From Gordonia prachuapensis (GTDB taxonomy: Bacteria; Actinomycetota; Actinomycetes; Mycobacteriales; Mycobacteriaceae), in NCBI RefSeq assembly GCF_036350515.1, contig NZ_JAZDUE010000002.1, forward strand, positions 124,001 to 188,000: DNA of 64,000 nucleotides. Reading direction: 5' to 3'. Of this stretch, positions 17,608 to 26,373 are shown piece by piece. Made by a program: the position numbers and the translations under genes. Under the pieces are notes generated by a model. It was not told the DNA's origin. It searched no databases and worked only from the letters and a program-made list of their open reading frames with translations. Numbering within the stretch: position 1 is the first letter of the stretch; each line of letters begins with the position of its first letter.

Positions 17608-17644
17608 TGAACCAGTTTTACCCGGCACCCACTAGGCTGGCCAG

Positions 17645-18490
17645 GTGACGCCCAACCGGCCAAGTCCCGCGGCGGCCGCCCGCACGGCCGTGACCGCCGC
17701 AGCGAACGTGACCCGGGGACTCGAACACGCGTTGCGCAGCACCGTCACCGACCCGACAGCCAAGCCGGACGGGCGACGGAGACGCTGGGAGAAGCACAAG
17801 GCGAACCGTCGCACCGAACTGACCGACGGCACGATCGACGCCGTCCGCGCGCTCGGCGCGGACGTCGGGATGGACGAGATCGCCGCGCACATCGGTGTGT
17901 CGAAGACGGTGCTGTACCGCTATTTCACCGACAAGAACGACCTCGCCGTAGCGACCGCCGTGCGCTTCTTCGAGACCACGCTGCTGCCCCGACTGACCGA
18001 GACGATCACCGACGACGTGGACGAGTACACGCTGACGCGCACCGTCATCGAGGTGTACGTGACCGCCGTCGCCGACGAGCCCAACCTGTACAAGTTCGCC
18101 CTGACGGGCGCGCCGTCGTCGGTCGCCACGGCGGACTCGGAGAAGTTGGTCGCGCAGTTGATGACCGATCTGCTCGTCCTGCGGATGTCCGAACGCGACG
18201 CCGACACGTCGGGTGCCGAGGTCTGGTCCAACGCACTCGTCGGCGCGATCCAACGTGCAGTCGACTGGTGGATGACCGAGCGCTCGATGCCGGTCGGCGA
18301 CCTGATCGACTATCTGACGATGCTGTCGTGGAGTTCGATCGTCGGGATCGCCGCCGTCAACGGATCCCGTCAGGCGTTCGTCGCGGCTCCCCCGACGCTG
18401 CCCGAACCCGCCGGCACCGACCATCCTGTGCCCGGCGGTCCGGCCTCCGACCACGCCGCCGCCGGCGACCCGATCGAGAACGCCACATGA
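17645..18490 (+). CDS. TetR-family regulator
   Basis: 281 residues. The helix-turn-helix lies well inside the protein (residues about 58-100: TDGTIDAVRALGADVGMDEIA, GVSKTVLYRYFTDKNDL) after a basic N-terminal extension of about 50 residues. The C-terminal 30 residues are Pro/Ala-rich. The start is GTG at 17645. Its stop overlaps the SDR start (ATGA), so they form an operon. Rv0472c is the likely syntenic relative. Ligand unknown. Confidence 0.87.
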   Translation: MTPNRPSPAAAARTAVTAAANVTRGLEHALRSTVTDPTAKPDGRRRRWEKHKANRRTELTDGTIDAVRALGADVGMDEIAAHIGVSKTVLYRYFTDKNDLAVATAVRFFETTLLPRLTETITDDVDEYTLTRTVIEVYVTAVADEPNLYKFALTGAPSSVATADSEKLVAQLMTDLLVLRMSERDADTSGAEVWSNALVGAIQRAVDWWMTERSMPVGDLIDYLTMLSWSSIVGIAAVNGSRQAFVAAPPTLPEPAGTDHPVPGGPASDHAAAGDPIENAT

Positions 18491-19314
18491 CCCGGACCGC
18501 CCTCGTCACCGGAGGGAGCCGCGGCGTCGGTCAGGGTGTCGCCGCCGCTCTCGTCACCGCCGGATGGCAGGTCTACGTGACCTCGCGGCATGGCACCGGA
18601 CCAGACGGCACCGTCCCGCTGACCTGCGACCACACCGACGACACGCAGGTCGCCGGCGTGTTCGATCGCGTGGCACGAGAGGCGGGTGGCCTCGATCTGT
18701 TGGTCAACAACGCGTGGGCCGCCCCGCGTGGTTTCGGCGGGTTCTCCGACAGGTTCTGGGAACGCCCGGTCAACGACTGGGACACCCTGATCGAGGTCGG
18801 CCTGCGCGCCCACTATGTCGCGTCGGTGCACGCGGCCCGGCTCATGGTCGAGGCGGGCAGTGGGTTGATCGCATCGATTTCGTCGTTCGGATCCCGTGGT
18901 CACCTGCACTCGGTGTTGTACGGGATGAGCAAGTCCGCACTGGACAAGATGGCCTTCGACATGGGCCACGACCTCGCCGGGACCGGTGTCACCGCGGTGT
19001 CGTTGTGGCTGGGGCTGATCCGGACCGAACTGCTGCTGTCCCTCGGCGTGGACGAGTTCGCCGGCTTCTCGCTCCGACGAGCCGAGGACCCGGGGTTCGT
19101 CGGACGGGTGATCGCCGCATTGGCCGACGACCCCGACCTCATCGACCGCAACGGCCACACCCTCGTCACCGCAGAACTCGGTGCCCACTACGGCATCACC
19201 AACAACGACGGAACCGCGCCGGACTCCCACCGCGACGCATTCGGCGGTGGGCCGCTGTTCCCTCCCGCCGCGACCGAACCACGTGAACCACGAGGAGAGG
19301 ACGTCCATGGGTAA
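18487..19314 (+). CDS. short-chain dehydrogenase/reductase
   Basis: 275 residues. The NAD(P)-binding TGGSRGVGQG is at residues 8-17, LLVNNAW follows, the catalytic Ser lies in ASISSFGS and the catalytic Tyr/Lys in YGMSKSAL. The C-terminal 30 residues are an extra Pro-rich tail. It is coupled to the TetR gene by a 4-bp overlap, and its end overlaps the PPK2 gene by 8 bp. Oxidoreductase with unknown substrate, and plausibly the TetR target. Confidence 0.87.
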   Translation: MTRTALVTGGSRGVGQGVAAALVTAGWQVYVTSRHGTGPDGTVPLTCDHTDDTQVAGVFDRVAREAGGLDLLVNNAWAAPRGFGGFSDRFWERPVNDWDTLIEVGLRAHYVASVHAARLMVEAGSGLIASISSFGSRGHLHSVLYGMSKSALDKMAFDMGHDLAGTGVTAVSLWLGLIRTELLLSLGVDEFAGFSLRRAEDPGFVGRVIAALADDPDLIDRNGHTLVTAELGAHYGITNNDGTAPDSHRDAFGGGPLFPPAATEPREPRGEDVHG

Positions 19315-20176
19315 GCACAGCCCGACCGCCGGCTGGACCGTTCCGGCCACCGAGGCGTTGCGGGTCACCTCGACCGGCCCGATCGCCGATTTCGACCCGT
19401 CGTCGACACCGGGCTTCGATGGCGACAAGAGCGCCGGAGCGGAGCTCCTCGCCGAGCGCGGTGAGGTCCTCGCCGATCTGCAGGAACTGTTGTACGCCAA
19501 CGGCCGTACCGGCGATCATCGTTCGGTGCTGCTGGTACTGCAGGGTATGGACACCGCGGGCAAGGGCGGCATCGTCCGTCATGTCGGCGGCCTGGTGGAC
19601 CCACAGGGCCTGAGTATCAAGGGATTCGGTCCGCCGACGCCCGAGGAGCAGCAGCACGATTTCCTGTGGCGCATCCACCGGGCTCTGCCGCCCGGCGGGC
19701 GCATCGGCATCTTCGACCGCTCGCACTACGAGGATGTACTCCCGGTGCGGGTGCACAACCTGGTGCCGCAGTCGCAGTGGGAGAAGCGCTATGAACTGAT
19801 CAACAAGTTCGAGCGCGACCTCGTCGCCGCCGGTATCACCATCATCAAATGCTGTCTCGTGGTGTCGAAGGCCGAGCAGAAGGAGCGGTTGACCCAGCGG
19901 CTGGAACGGCCCGACAAGCACTGGAAATACAATCCGGGCGACATCGACGAACGTGGGTTCTGGGACGACTACCTGGAGGCGTACCAGGCGATCTTCGACC
20001 GCTGCGACAACGCGAACGCCCCCTGGTTCCTGATCCCGTCCGACCGCAAATGGTTTGCGCGGCTCGCCGTCTGCGAACTGCTGATCGCCGCGCTCGAGGG
20101 ACTGGGACTGGACTGGCCGAAAGCCGACTTCGATGTGCAGGTGGAGAAGGAGCGGGTTGCGGCGCTCGATGTCTGA
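19307..20176 (+). CDS. PPK2-family polyphosphate kinase (class II/III-like)
   Basis: 289 residues. It transfers phosphate between polyphosphate and a nucleotide. The Walker A-like GMDTAGKGG, the lid region PTPEEQQHDFLWR and Walker B FDRSHYEDVLPVRV are present. The HYED form is typical of class II/III enzymes that phosphorylate AMP or ADP from polyphosphate, unlike the class I enzyme at 47750. The ATG at 19307 follows a ribosome site (GAGGAGAGG) and overlaps the SDR end. The class assignment rests on motifs only. Confidence 0.88.
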   Translation: MGKHSPTAGWTVPATEALRVTSTGPIADFDPSSTPGFDGDKSAGAELLAERGEVLADLQELLYANGRTGDHRSVLLVLQGMDTAGKGGIVRHVGGLVDPQGLSIKGFGPPTPEEQQHDFLWRIHRALPPGGRIGIFDRSHYEDVLPVRVHNLVPQSQWEKRYELINKFERDLVAAGITIIKCCLVVSKAEQKERLTQRLERPDKHWKYNPGDIDERGFWDDYLEAYQAIFDRCDNANAPWFLIPSDRKWFARLAVCELLIAALEGLGLDWPKADFDVQVEKERVAALDV

Positions 20177-20249
20177 GTGATCAACATCGTCACGGAATCG
20201 TTGTGCCCCTGTTCTCGGGCCATGAGTCTGGTTGCCTACCGTCACTGAC

Positions 20250-20753
20250 ATGAGAACCCGATTCATCATCCCGATCATCGGCGTGGCCGCGCTCGTCGCC
20301 GCGTGCTCGGACGACCCCGACGGCGGTTCCTCCAACCGTGGCTCCGGGTACTCCGGTGCGGGCACCGGCGAGGTGTCGATCAGCAACGCCTTCATCACGC
20401 CCGAGAACATCGCCGGACGCTGCGCACTCCAGGTCGGCGGCGAGGCCGGCTTCCGCTACATCATCTCCAACGGATCGGAGACCGCCCCGGTCACGTTCAC
20501 CGGCATCTCCACGGATGTCGCGGAGTCCGTGCAGATCTCGCCGGCCGGACCGAAGACGATCGAACCCCAGTCGGAGATCAATTCCGGCGTGCCGGGCGCC
20601 GACCTCGCGCCCGGCGACCCGGCGTTCACCACCACGTTGATCGGTCTGCGTGAGGACGCCGAACCCGGTCGGTCGTTCACCGTCACGTTCACCTTCGAGA
20701 ACTCGGACCCGGTGGACCTGATCGTGCCGGTGGAGGCGTGCCCGGCCGCGTGA
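20250..20753 (+). CDS. putative lipoprotein
   Basis: 167 residues. A short signal peptide (IIPIIGVAALVAAC) gives a lipobox ending at Cys19, followed by a Gly/Ser linker. The mature part is beta-rich (VSISNAFITPENIAGRC, EPGRSFTVTFTFENSDP) and resembles LpqE-type or copper-chaperone-like lipoproteins, but I cannot assign it firmly. It has no metal motif of the PCuAC kind. The ATG at 20250 is chosen over a start 18 bp upstream because the signal peptide begins there. Confidence 0.75.
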   Translation: MRTRFIIPIIGVAALVAACSDDPDGGSSNRGSGYSGAGTGEVSISNAFITPENIAGRCALQVGGEAGFRYIISNGSETAPVTFTGISTDVAESVQISPAGPKTIEPQSEINSGVPGADLAPGDPAFTTTLIGLREDAEPGRSFTVTFTFENSDPVDLIVPVEACPAA

Positions 20754-20780
20754 GGTTCGAGGCGCCCCGCGCGCCCACCC

Positions 20781-20940
20781 TCCGTCGACTGGGCGCCATT
20801 CCCCGTCGACTGGGCGCCAATCCCCGTCGACTGGGTGCCAATCCCCGTCGACTGGGCGCCATTCCCCGTCGACTGGGCGCCATTCTTCGTTGAGTGGGCG
20901 CCATCTTCCGTCGACTGGGCGCCACTTCCTGTTGGGCGCG
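20781..20940. repeat. 21-bp tandem repeat array
   Basis: About seven and a half copies of a 21-bp unit, each containing the palindromes GTCGAC and GGCGCC (unit core GTCGACTGGGCGCCA). Copies 1-5 are nearly identical and copies 6-8 are degenerate. The array fills the space between two convergent genes. Because 21 is a multiple of three, open frames cross it, but no gene is supported. Confidence 0.85.
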
Positions 20941-20943
20941 TGC

Positions 20944-22140
20944 TCAGGACGTAGCCGTGCGTCCACCGGCACGAAGTGCCGAATGCGCAGCCACCCCGAT
21001 CACCAAACCCCAGAAGGCCCCGCCGATGCCGAAGAAGGTGAGACCCGACGCGGCCGCCACGAACGTCAGCGCCGCCGGTATCCGCGTCTCGACCGCTGCG
21101 AACGCACCCATCAACGCAGCGGCGAAGGTCCCCAGAAGCGCCAGGCCGGCAACGGCTTCCACCAGGCCGCCGGGCGCGATGGCGGCCATCGTCACCAACG
21201 CCCCGGACACCGCCGCCAGCGCGAGGTAGCTCACCCCGGCCGACACTCCGGCGATCCATCGGCGGGACCGGTCCGGTCCGGCCTCGTCTCCGGCGGCGAG
21301 TGCCGCCGACAGCGCGGCCAGGTTGATGGCATGCCCGCCGAACGGCGCGACGACCGCGGTTCCCGCGCCGGTCACCGCCATCGCGGCCCGCCACGGGGTC
21401 GCATAACCGAACGACGACAGAACGGCGACCCCCGGGATGTTCTGCGCCGCCATGGTCACCACGAAGAGTGGGACGGCGATGCCCACGATCGCCGCGACAT
21501 CCAGCTGCGGGGTGGTCCACGTCAACGTCGGCAACCACGTCGAGTCGGCGTGCAGCTCGTTGCCGGACACCGACACGTAGACGGCGATGACGACGAGCGC
21601 GGTCACCATGGTGAGCGGCATCGCCCACCGGGCCAGCCAACGCGTCGCGGCCAGCCAGACCGCAAGCACCGGGAGCGTCGCGAACGGCTCGGCGGCCAAT
21701 GATTCCATCGGTGCCAGACACAGCGACAACAACACCCCGCCGAGCATCGCCTGGGCGATCGGGGTCGGAATCCGCGCGATGAGGTCGCCGAGCGCGGGGA
21801 TCAAACCGACCACCATAATCAGGCCGCCGACCACGAGGAACGCACCGACAGCGGCGGGCCATCCAGCGTCGTGGCTTGCGCCCATGCTGACGAGCAGAGC
21901 CGCTCCGGGAGTCGACCACGCGAGGGTGACCGGTGCGCGCGACCGCACGCTGAGCACGATGATCCCGATACCGAACACCACGGTCAGCGCGAACAGTCCC
22001 GACGCCGCCTGCTCGGGCGTCGCCCCCACGGCCCGCAAACCGGCGATGACCACCGCAAACGATGAGGTGAAGCCCACCAACGCCGTGACGATGCCGGCGA
22101 TGATCGGCTCGCGCAATCCGGCCTGTGCTCTGATGGTCAT
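20944..22140 (-). CDS. benE: benzoate/H+ symporter, BenE family
   Basis: 398 residues with about 11-12 hydrophobic helices across the whole length. BenE-family signature segments are visible (GIVTALVGFTSSFAVVIAGL, AWSTPGAALLVSMGA, AAQNIPGVAVLSSFGY, PFGGHAINLAALSAAL). The family imports benzoate or related acids with protons. No aromatic-degradation genes lie beside it here. It is divergent from an XRE/cupin regulator with an 11-bp-arm palindrome between them, which suggests direct control. The ATG at 22140 is used, and the longer upstream frame lies inside the regulator. Confidence 0.88.
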   Translation of the reverse strand: MTIRAQAGLREPIIAGIVTALVGFTSSFAVVIAGLRAVGATPEQAASGLFALTVVFGIGIIVLSVRSRAPVTLAWSTPGAALLVSMGASHDAGWPAAVGAFLVVGGLIMVVGLIPALGDLIARIPTPIAQAMLGGVLLSLCLAPMESLAAEPFATLPVLAVWLAATRWLARWAMPLTMVTALVVIAVYVSVSGNELHADSTWLPTLTWTTPQLDVAAIVGIAVPLFVVTMAAQNIPGVAVLSSFGYATPWRAAMAVTGAGTAVVAPFGGHAINLAALSAALAAGDEAGPDRSRRWIAGVSAGVSYLALAAVSGALVTMAAIAPGGLVEAVAGLALLGTFAAALMGAFAAVETRIPAALTFVAAASGLTFFGIGGAFWGLVIGVAAHSALRAGGRTATS

Positions 22141-22152
22141 CTGTGCAGAATA

Positions 22153-22182
22153 GGCGATCGTTCTGTTTGCGGAACGATCGCC
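22153..22182. promoter_or_regulatory. palindromic operator between benE and XRE/cupin regulator
   Basis: A perfect inverted repeat with 11-bp arms, GGCGATCGTTC and GAACGATCGCC, separated by 8 bp. It lies 13 bp from the benE start and 34 bp from the regulator start, so a bound protein would block both promoters. It is the probable site of the XRE/cupin regulator. Confidence 0.7.
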
Positions 22183-22215
22183 CGCGTGCGAACCGTCAGA
22201 AAGGCCATCCCTGCC

Positions 22216-22749
22216 GTGACCATCGACCAACGCCGACGCGAGATCGGTGCCCGCATCGCCATGACGCGATCCGAGCGCGGGATGTCTCTGTCGGAACTGG
22301 CGCGCCGCGCCGGCATCGGTAAGGGCTCGCTGTCGGAGATCGAGTCGGGACAGCGAAATCCAACGCTGGACACCCTGTATGCCATCGCCGGCCCACTCGG
22401 TGTACCGCTGACCGCACTGCTCGGCGAGGAGGCAGGCACCGAAGGCAGCGGCGAACACCTGCTCGCCCGCTTGCTGCACGTGGAGCACCATCCGGACGGC
22501 GCCACGACCGAGGTCGTCTGGCTGACCGTACTACCGGGCGGTACCCGGGTATCGCCGGCACATGGCCCCGGCGTCACCGAACACGTGCTGGTCGTCGAGG
22601 GCGAGCTCACCGCCGGCCCGCTTGGCTCGGAAAGCCGCGCGGTAAGCGGTGATTCGATGCAATGGCGCAGCGATGTCGAGCACAGCTATCGGAGCGGCGA
22701 TGCGCCCGCACAGGCGGTGCTGACGATTCGCTCCCCGGCGGTTGACTGA
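22216..22749 (+). CDS. XRE-family regulator with cupin domain
   Basis: 177 residues. The helix-turn-helix is at residues about 8-65 (IGARIAMTRSERGMSLSELA, GIGKGSLSEIESGQ). A C-terminal cupin follows (HGPGVTEHVLVVEGELTAGPLG). The GTG at 22216 (VTIDQRRREIG) fits relatives, and a GTG at 22186 would extend into the operator side. It probably represses benE and itself through the palindrome at 22153-22182. Confidence 0.85.
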   Translation: MTIDQRRREIGARIAMTRSERGMSLSELARRAGIGKGSLSEIESGQRNPTLDTLYAIAGPLGVPLTALLGEEAGTEGSGEHLLARLLHVEHHPDGATTEVVWLTVLPGGTRVSPAHGPGVTEHVLVVEGELTAGPLGSESRAVSGDSMQWRSDVEHSYRSGDAPAQAVLTIRSPAVD

Positions 22750-22784
22750 TAGCGGTGGCGGCGAAACGCGGCCGGTTGACATAG

Positions 22785-22826
22785 CACTCGGCCCCGCTCA
22801 CCACATGGGATGAGCGGGGCCGAGTG
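22785..22826. terminator. bidirectional terminator hairpin
   Basis: A perfect inverted repeat with 16-bp arms (CACTCGGCCCCGCTCA and its complement) and a 10-nt loop, placed between the convergent regulator and HBHA-like genes. There is no long T run. It is a strong GC hairpin typical of actinobacteria. Confidence 0.75.
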
Positions 22827-22847
22827 CGTATGCGTGGCCGCGTCAGA

Positions 22848-23573
22848 TCAGCTGGAGGCCTTCTTGGCCGGAGCCTTCTTCGCAGGCGCCTTCTTGGCCG
22901 GGGCCTTCTTGGCGGCGGCGACCTTCTTGGCCGGCGACGACTTCGAGGTCCGTGCCTTGGCCTCGACAGTGCCTGCCGCACCACCGATTTCCGAAGCGGC
23001 CTCGGCGGTCTCGCCCTTGATGACCTCGCCTGCCTCCTCGATGTCGGCGGCGACCCCTTCGACACGGCTGCTGACGATCCCGGTCAGCTTGGCGGCGCGC
23101 TCACCGACGAGGCGGGTCTGCGACGACACCACGCCGAGGGCGTCTTCGGTCATGTCGACCGCGTCGTTGTAGTACTTCTCGGCGCGACCCAGGTTCTCCT
23201 GGACGACCGGCTGCTGACGCAGGCGCTCGACGGTGGTCTCGCCGCGCTCGGCCAGCGAGTTGTAGAACTCGGTGGCGCTGTCGAGGTAACCCTCGGCGAA
23301 CTTGCGCAGTTCGTCGCTGGTCAGCTTTCCGCGCAGCTCCTCGAAGCCGGCGGGAACGTCCTCGGGCAGCGCGTTGATGCGGGTGCGGGCCTCGTCGATC
23401 CGGGTCTGCGCATCGTCGCGGGTCTGCTCGAAACGCGACTGTGCGCTCTCCGACGCAGCCTCGGTGCGTTCGCGCAGTTGGGCGATGATGTCGTTGAACT
23501 GGGTGAGGACATAGTCCCCGGCGCCGACTGCGGCATAGATCGGATTGGCGAGCGTACGAGTGGATTCACTCAT
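22848..23573 (-). CDS. HBHA-like surface protein, second copy
   Basis: 241 residues. An N-terminal helical region of about 190 residues (DYVLTQFNDIIAQLRERTEA and onward) resembles the neighbour at 14860 and M. tuberculosis HBHA. A shorter lysine tail (PAKKAPAKK type) covers the last 30 residues. The size and tail length are closer to mycobacterial HBHA than the first copy, though synteny favours the first. A strong ribosome site (AGGAGG) precedes the ATG at 23573. A site identical in its arms to that before the XRE-hbhA operon lies about 170 bp upstream. Confidence 0.85.
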   Translation of the reverse strand: MSESTRTLANPIYAAVGAGDYVLTQFNDIIAQLRERTEAASESAQSRFEQTRDDAQTRIDEARTRINALPEDVPAGFEELRGKLTSDELRKFAEGYLDSATEFYNSLAERGETTVERLRQQPVVQENLGRAEKYYNDAVDMTEDALGVVSSQTRLVGERAAKLTGIVSSRVEGVAADIEEAGEVIKGETAEAASEIGGAAGTVEAKARTSKSSPAKKVAAAKKAPAKKAPAKKAPAKKASS

Positions 23574-23742
23574 GATTCACACCTCCTGTGTGATGGGCGG
23601 AAGTCGGTTGTGGCCACCAGGGCGCGACTCCGCGGATGACCACCCCCACAGATCACCCGGTGCCAGATCCCTCGAACGACGCCGTGTGTCTCGACGTCTG
23701 TTCGGCGTATCCGCCTGGTTCCACAACCCAGTATCCACAACT

Positions 23743-23760
23743 TGCTAGCAAATGCAAGCA
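23743..23760 (-). promoter_or_regulatory. operator TGCTAGCA-AA-TGCAAGCA before second HBHA gene
   Basis: Both 8-mers and the 2-bp spacing match the site at 16214-16231 exactly, and only the centre differs. A further GCAAGCA half-site follows at about 23765. It lies in the 287-bp gap between the HBHA-like gene and fadB2, where no gene is seen. It probably binds the XRE regulator at 15696. Confidence 0.6.
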
Positions 23761-23860
23761 CACAGCAAGCACGGGTGCGAGATGTCACGCGACGTTGATC
23801 TGGCGTCAACATGCCCGACGCCTGCCAAAAATGGCCGTCCGCCGGGGGACGAGCCACGAG

Positions 23861-24745
23861 CTACTTGGCCGTCCCGTTCTCGGCGTAGGGATAGAAACCA
23901 CGACCGGCCTTCTTGCCGAGTCGCCCGGCCTCGACCATGCGCAACAACTGCGGGGGCGGCGCGTACAGGGGCTCCTTGAACTCCTGATACATGCTGTCCG
24001 CGATGGCCTTGACGGTGTCGAGACCGACGAGGTCGGCCAGCTTCAACGGCCCCATCGGGTGAGCGCAACCGAGCACCATCGCCTTGTCGACATCCTCGAC
24101 CGTGGCAAAACCGCTCTCCACCATGCGGATCGCCGACAACAGGTACGGAACCAGCAGTCCGTTGACGACAAAGCCGGAGCGGTCGGCCGACTTCACGACC
24201 TGCTTGCCGAGGACATCGTGGGCGAAATCCTCGGCCCGGGTACTGACCTCGGGTGATGTCATCAGGGTGGTGACGAGTTCCACCAGGGGCAGCACCGGTA
24301 CCGGGTTGAAGAAGTGCATGCCGATGACCCGGCCCGCGTCCTGGGTCGCCATGCCCAGCTTCATGATCGGGATCGACGAGGTGTTGGAGGCGAGGACCGC
24401 GTCGGGGTCGGCGACCACCTTGTCGAGGTCGGAGAAGATCCGGGTCTTGACGGCCTCGTCCTCGACGACGGCCTCGACGACGAATTGCCGATCCGCGAAA
24501 TCGCCGATGTCGGAGGTGAATCGGAGCCGGGAGGCCGCCTGCTCCCGCTCACGCTCGGTCAGTTTGCCGCTGGACACGCCGCGATCCAACGACCGCAGAA
24601 TGCGGCTCCGACCGGCGACGCAGAGTTCGCGGGAGGACTCGTAGACCAGGACGTCGGTGTGCGCACGCGCGCACACCTCGGCGATGCCGCCGCCCATCTG
24701 GCCGGCGCCGACAACACCGACCCGAGAGACCTTTTCGGTTGCCAT
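23861..24745 (-). CDS. fadB2: 3-hydroxybutyryl-CoA dehydrogenase
   Basis: 294 residues. It interconverts 3-hydroxybutyryl-CoA and acetoacetyl-CoA with NAD(P). The dinucleotide motif GVVGAGQMGGG is at residues 10-20. The catalytic His lies in GMHFFNPVP and the partner Glu in the following LVELVTT, with Asn/Ser in ASNTSS. The ATG at 24745 fits the ribosome site GAGGAG. It lies downstream of icl on the same strand, as Rv0468 follows icl1 in M. tuberculosis, linking fatty-acid oxidation to the glyoxylate shunt. Confidence 0.94.
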   Translation of the reverse strand: MATEKVSRVGVVGAGQMGGGIAEVCARAHTDVLVYESSRELCVAGRSRILRSLDRGVSSGKLTEREREQAASRLRFTSDIGDFADRQFVVEAVVEDEAVKTRIFSDLDKVVADPDAVLASNTSSIPIMKLGMATQDAGRVIGMHFFNPVPVLPLVELVTTLMTSPEVSTRAEDFAHDVLGKQVVKSADRSGFVVNGLLVPYLLSAIRMVESGFATVEDVDKAMVLGCAHPMGPLKLADLVGLDTVKAIADSMYQEFKEPLYAPPPQLLRMVEAGRLGKKAGRGFYPYAENGTAK

Positions 24746-24783
24746 TGCGGGCTCCTCGGACTGCAATACGTGGGTAAATGAAA

Positions 24784-24821
24784 CCCGGGGTGAGCAGAGT
24801 GGTAACCCTGCTCACCCCGGG
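24784..24821 (-). terminator. terminator hairpin after icl
   Basis: Perfect 14-bp arms (CCCGGGGTGAGCAG and complement) with a 10-nt loop, followed on the minus strand by TTTCATTT. It lies between the icl stop and the fadB2 start, so fadB2 may depend on read-through or its own promoter. Confidence 0.75.
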
Positions 24822-24859
24822 ATCATGTAGGGCAACGGTTTTCGCCGTGGCGACCGGTT

Positions 24860-26155
24860 CTAGTGGAACTGGCCTTCCTCGGTCGAGCCCTTCAGCGCCG
24901 CGGTCGACGTGTTCGGGTCGACGGTGGTGGCGATGTTGTCGAAGTAGCCGGCACCGACCTCGCGCTGGTGCTTGACGGCGGTGAAGCCACGCTCGTCGGC
25001 GGCCTTGAACTCACGGTTCTGCAGGTCGACGAAGGCGGTCATCTGCTCACGGGCGTAGCCGTAGGCCAGATCGAACATGCCGTAGTTGAGCGAGTGGAAG
25101 CCGGCCAGGGTGATGAACTGGAAGGTGAAGCCCATGGCGCCCAACTCGTTCTGGAACTTGGCGATGGTGCTGTCGTCGAGGTGCTTGCTCCAGTTGAACG
25201 ACGGGCTGCAGTTGTAGGACAGCAGCTGGTCGGGGTATTCCGACTTCACAGCCTCGGCGAACTTGCGAGCCAGCTCGAGATCCGGGGTACCGGTCTCCAT
25301 CCAGATCATGTCGGCGTACGGAGCGTAGGACTTGGCACGCGCGATGCACGGCTCGATGCCGTTCTTGACGTGGTAGTAGCCCTCGGCGGTGCGCTCGCCG
25401 GTGATGAACTCGCGGTCGCGCTCGTCCACATCGGAGGTGATGAGGGTGGCGGCCTCGGCATCGGTGCGCGCGATGACGACGGTCGGGGTGCCCGAGACGT
25501 CGGCGGCCAGGCGAGCCGAGTTCAGGGTGCGGATGTGCTGCTGGGTCGGGATGAGCACCTTGCCACCCAGGTGGCCGCACTTCTTCTCCGAGGCGAGCTG
25601 ATCCTCCCAGTGGGTGCCGGCGGCACCAGCGGCGATCATGGCCTTCTGCAGCTCGTAGACGTTGAGCGCGCCACCGAAGCCGGCCTCACCGTCGGCGACG
25701 ATCGGCACCAGCCAGTTGTCGACGGAGTCGTCGCCCTCGACGCGGGCGATCTCGTCGGCGCGCAGCAGCGCGTTGTTGATGCGACGCACCACGTTCGGCA
25801 CCGAGTTGGCCGGGTACAGCGACTGGTCGGGGTAGGTGTGGCCCGACAGGTTGGCGTCACCGGCGACCTGCCAACCGGAGAGGTAGACGGCCTTGAGGCC
25901 GGCGCGGACCTGCTGCACGGCCTGGTTACCGGTCAGCGCGCCCAGCGCGTTGATGTAGCTGCCGTCACCCTTGGTCACGCCGTCCCACAGGATCTCGGCG
26001 CCACGACGGGCGAGGGTGTGCTCTTCGACGACCGAACCCTGCAGCTCGGCGACCTGCTCGGCGGTGTAATCACGCTTGACGTTGTTCCACCGCGGGTTGC
26101 TGTCCCAGTCCTGCTGGATCTCCGCAGCGGTGCGGGGCTTTCCGACGTTGCTCAT
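24860..26155 (-). CDS. icl: isocitrate lyase
   Basis: 431 residues, the size of mycobacterial ICL1. It splits isocitrate to succinate and glyoxylate, the first step of the glyoxylate shunt needed for growth on acetate and fatty acids. The catalytic Cys193 lies in KKCGHLGGK. Other active-site segments present are ADGEAGFGG, WMETGTPD and the SPSFNW loop. A RamB-type box lies about 220 bp upstream, and the ramB gene is 1.2 kb away. Confidence 0.97.
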   Translation of the reverse strand: MSNVGKPRTAAEIQQDWDSNPRWNNVKRDYTAEQVAELQGSVVEEHTLARRGAEILWDGVTKGDGSYINALGALTGNQAVQQVRAGLKAVYLSGWQVAGDANLSGHTYPDQSLYPANSVPNVVRRINNALLRADEIARVEGDDSVDNWLVPIVADGEAGFGGALNVYELQKAMIAAGAAGTHWEDQLASEKKCGHLGGKVLIPTQQHIRTLNSARLAADVSGTPTVVIARTDAEAATLITSDVDERDREFITGERTAEGYYHVKNGIEPCIARAKSYAPYADMIWMETGTPDLELARKFAEAVKSEYPDQLLSYNCSPSFNWSKHLDDSTIAKFQNELGAMGFTFQFITLAGFHSLNYGMFDLAYGYAREQMTAFVDLQNREFKAADERGFTAVKHQREVGAGYFDNIATTVDPNTSTAALKGSTEEGQFH

Positions 26156-26373
26156 TGCCTACTTCACTTTCCGTTCGTTGGCTCAACAGTTCTGCATCGT
26201 CCCGGTGGCGCCCGGGCTGATCTGCTGACAGACGGCCGTCGTCACACGCCCTGCCCGCAAAATGTGCGAACAAGTCCGCGTCGTCTGGCGGTGTCTGAAC
26301 CAAGAGTGCCACAGGACAAACCTGCAGGTCCAATCCCTTTCAGGTGCAAAATTGGGCCACAGTTCGGCGAAGA

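Noticed and set aside
20781..20972. Possible repeat-containing small protein (RPVDGEW-type units)
   Set aside because: It is only the translation of the 21-bp tandem repeat. There is no start signal and the frame runs into benE.
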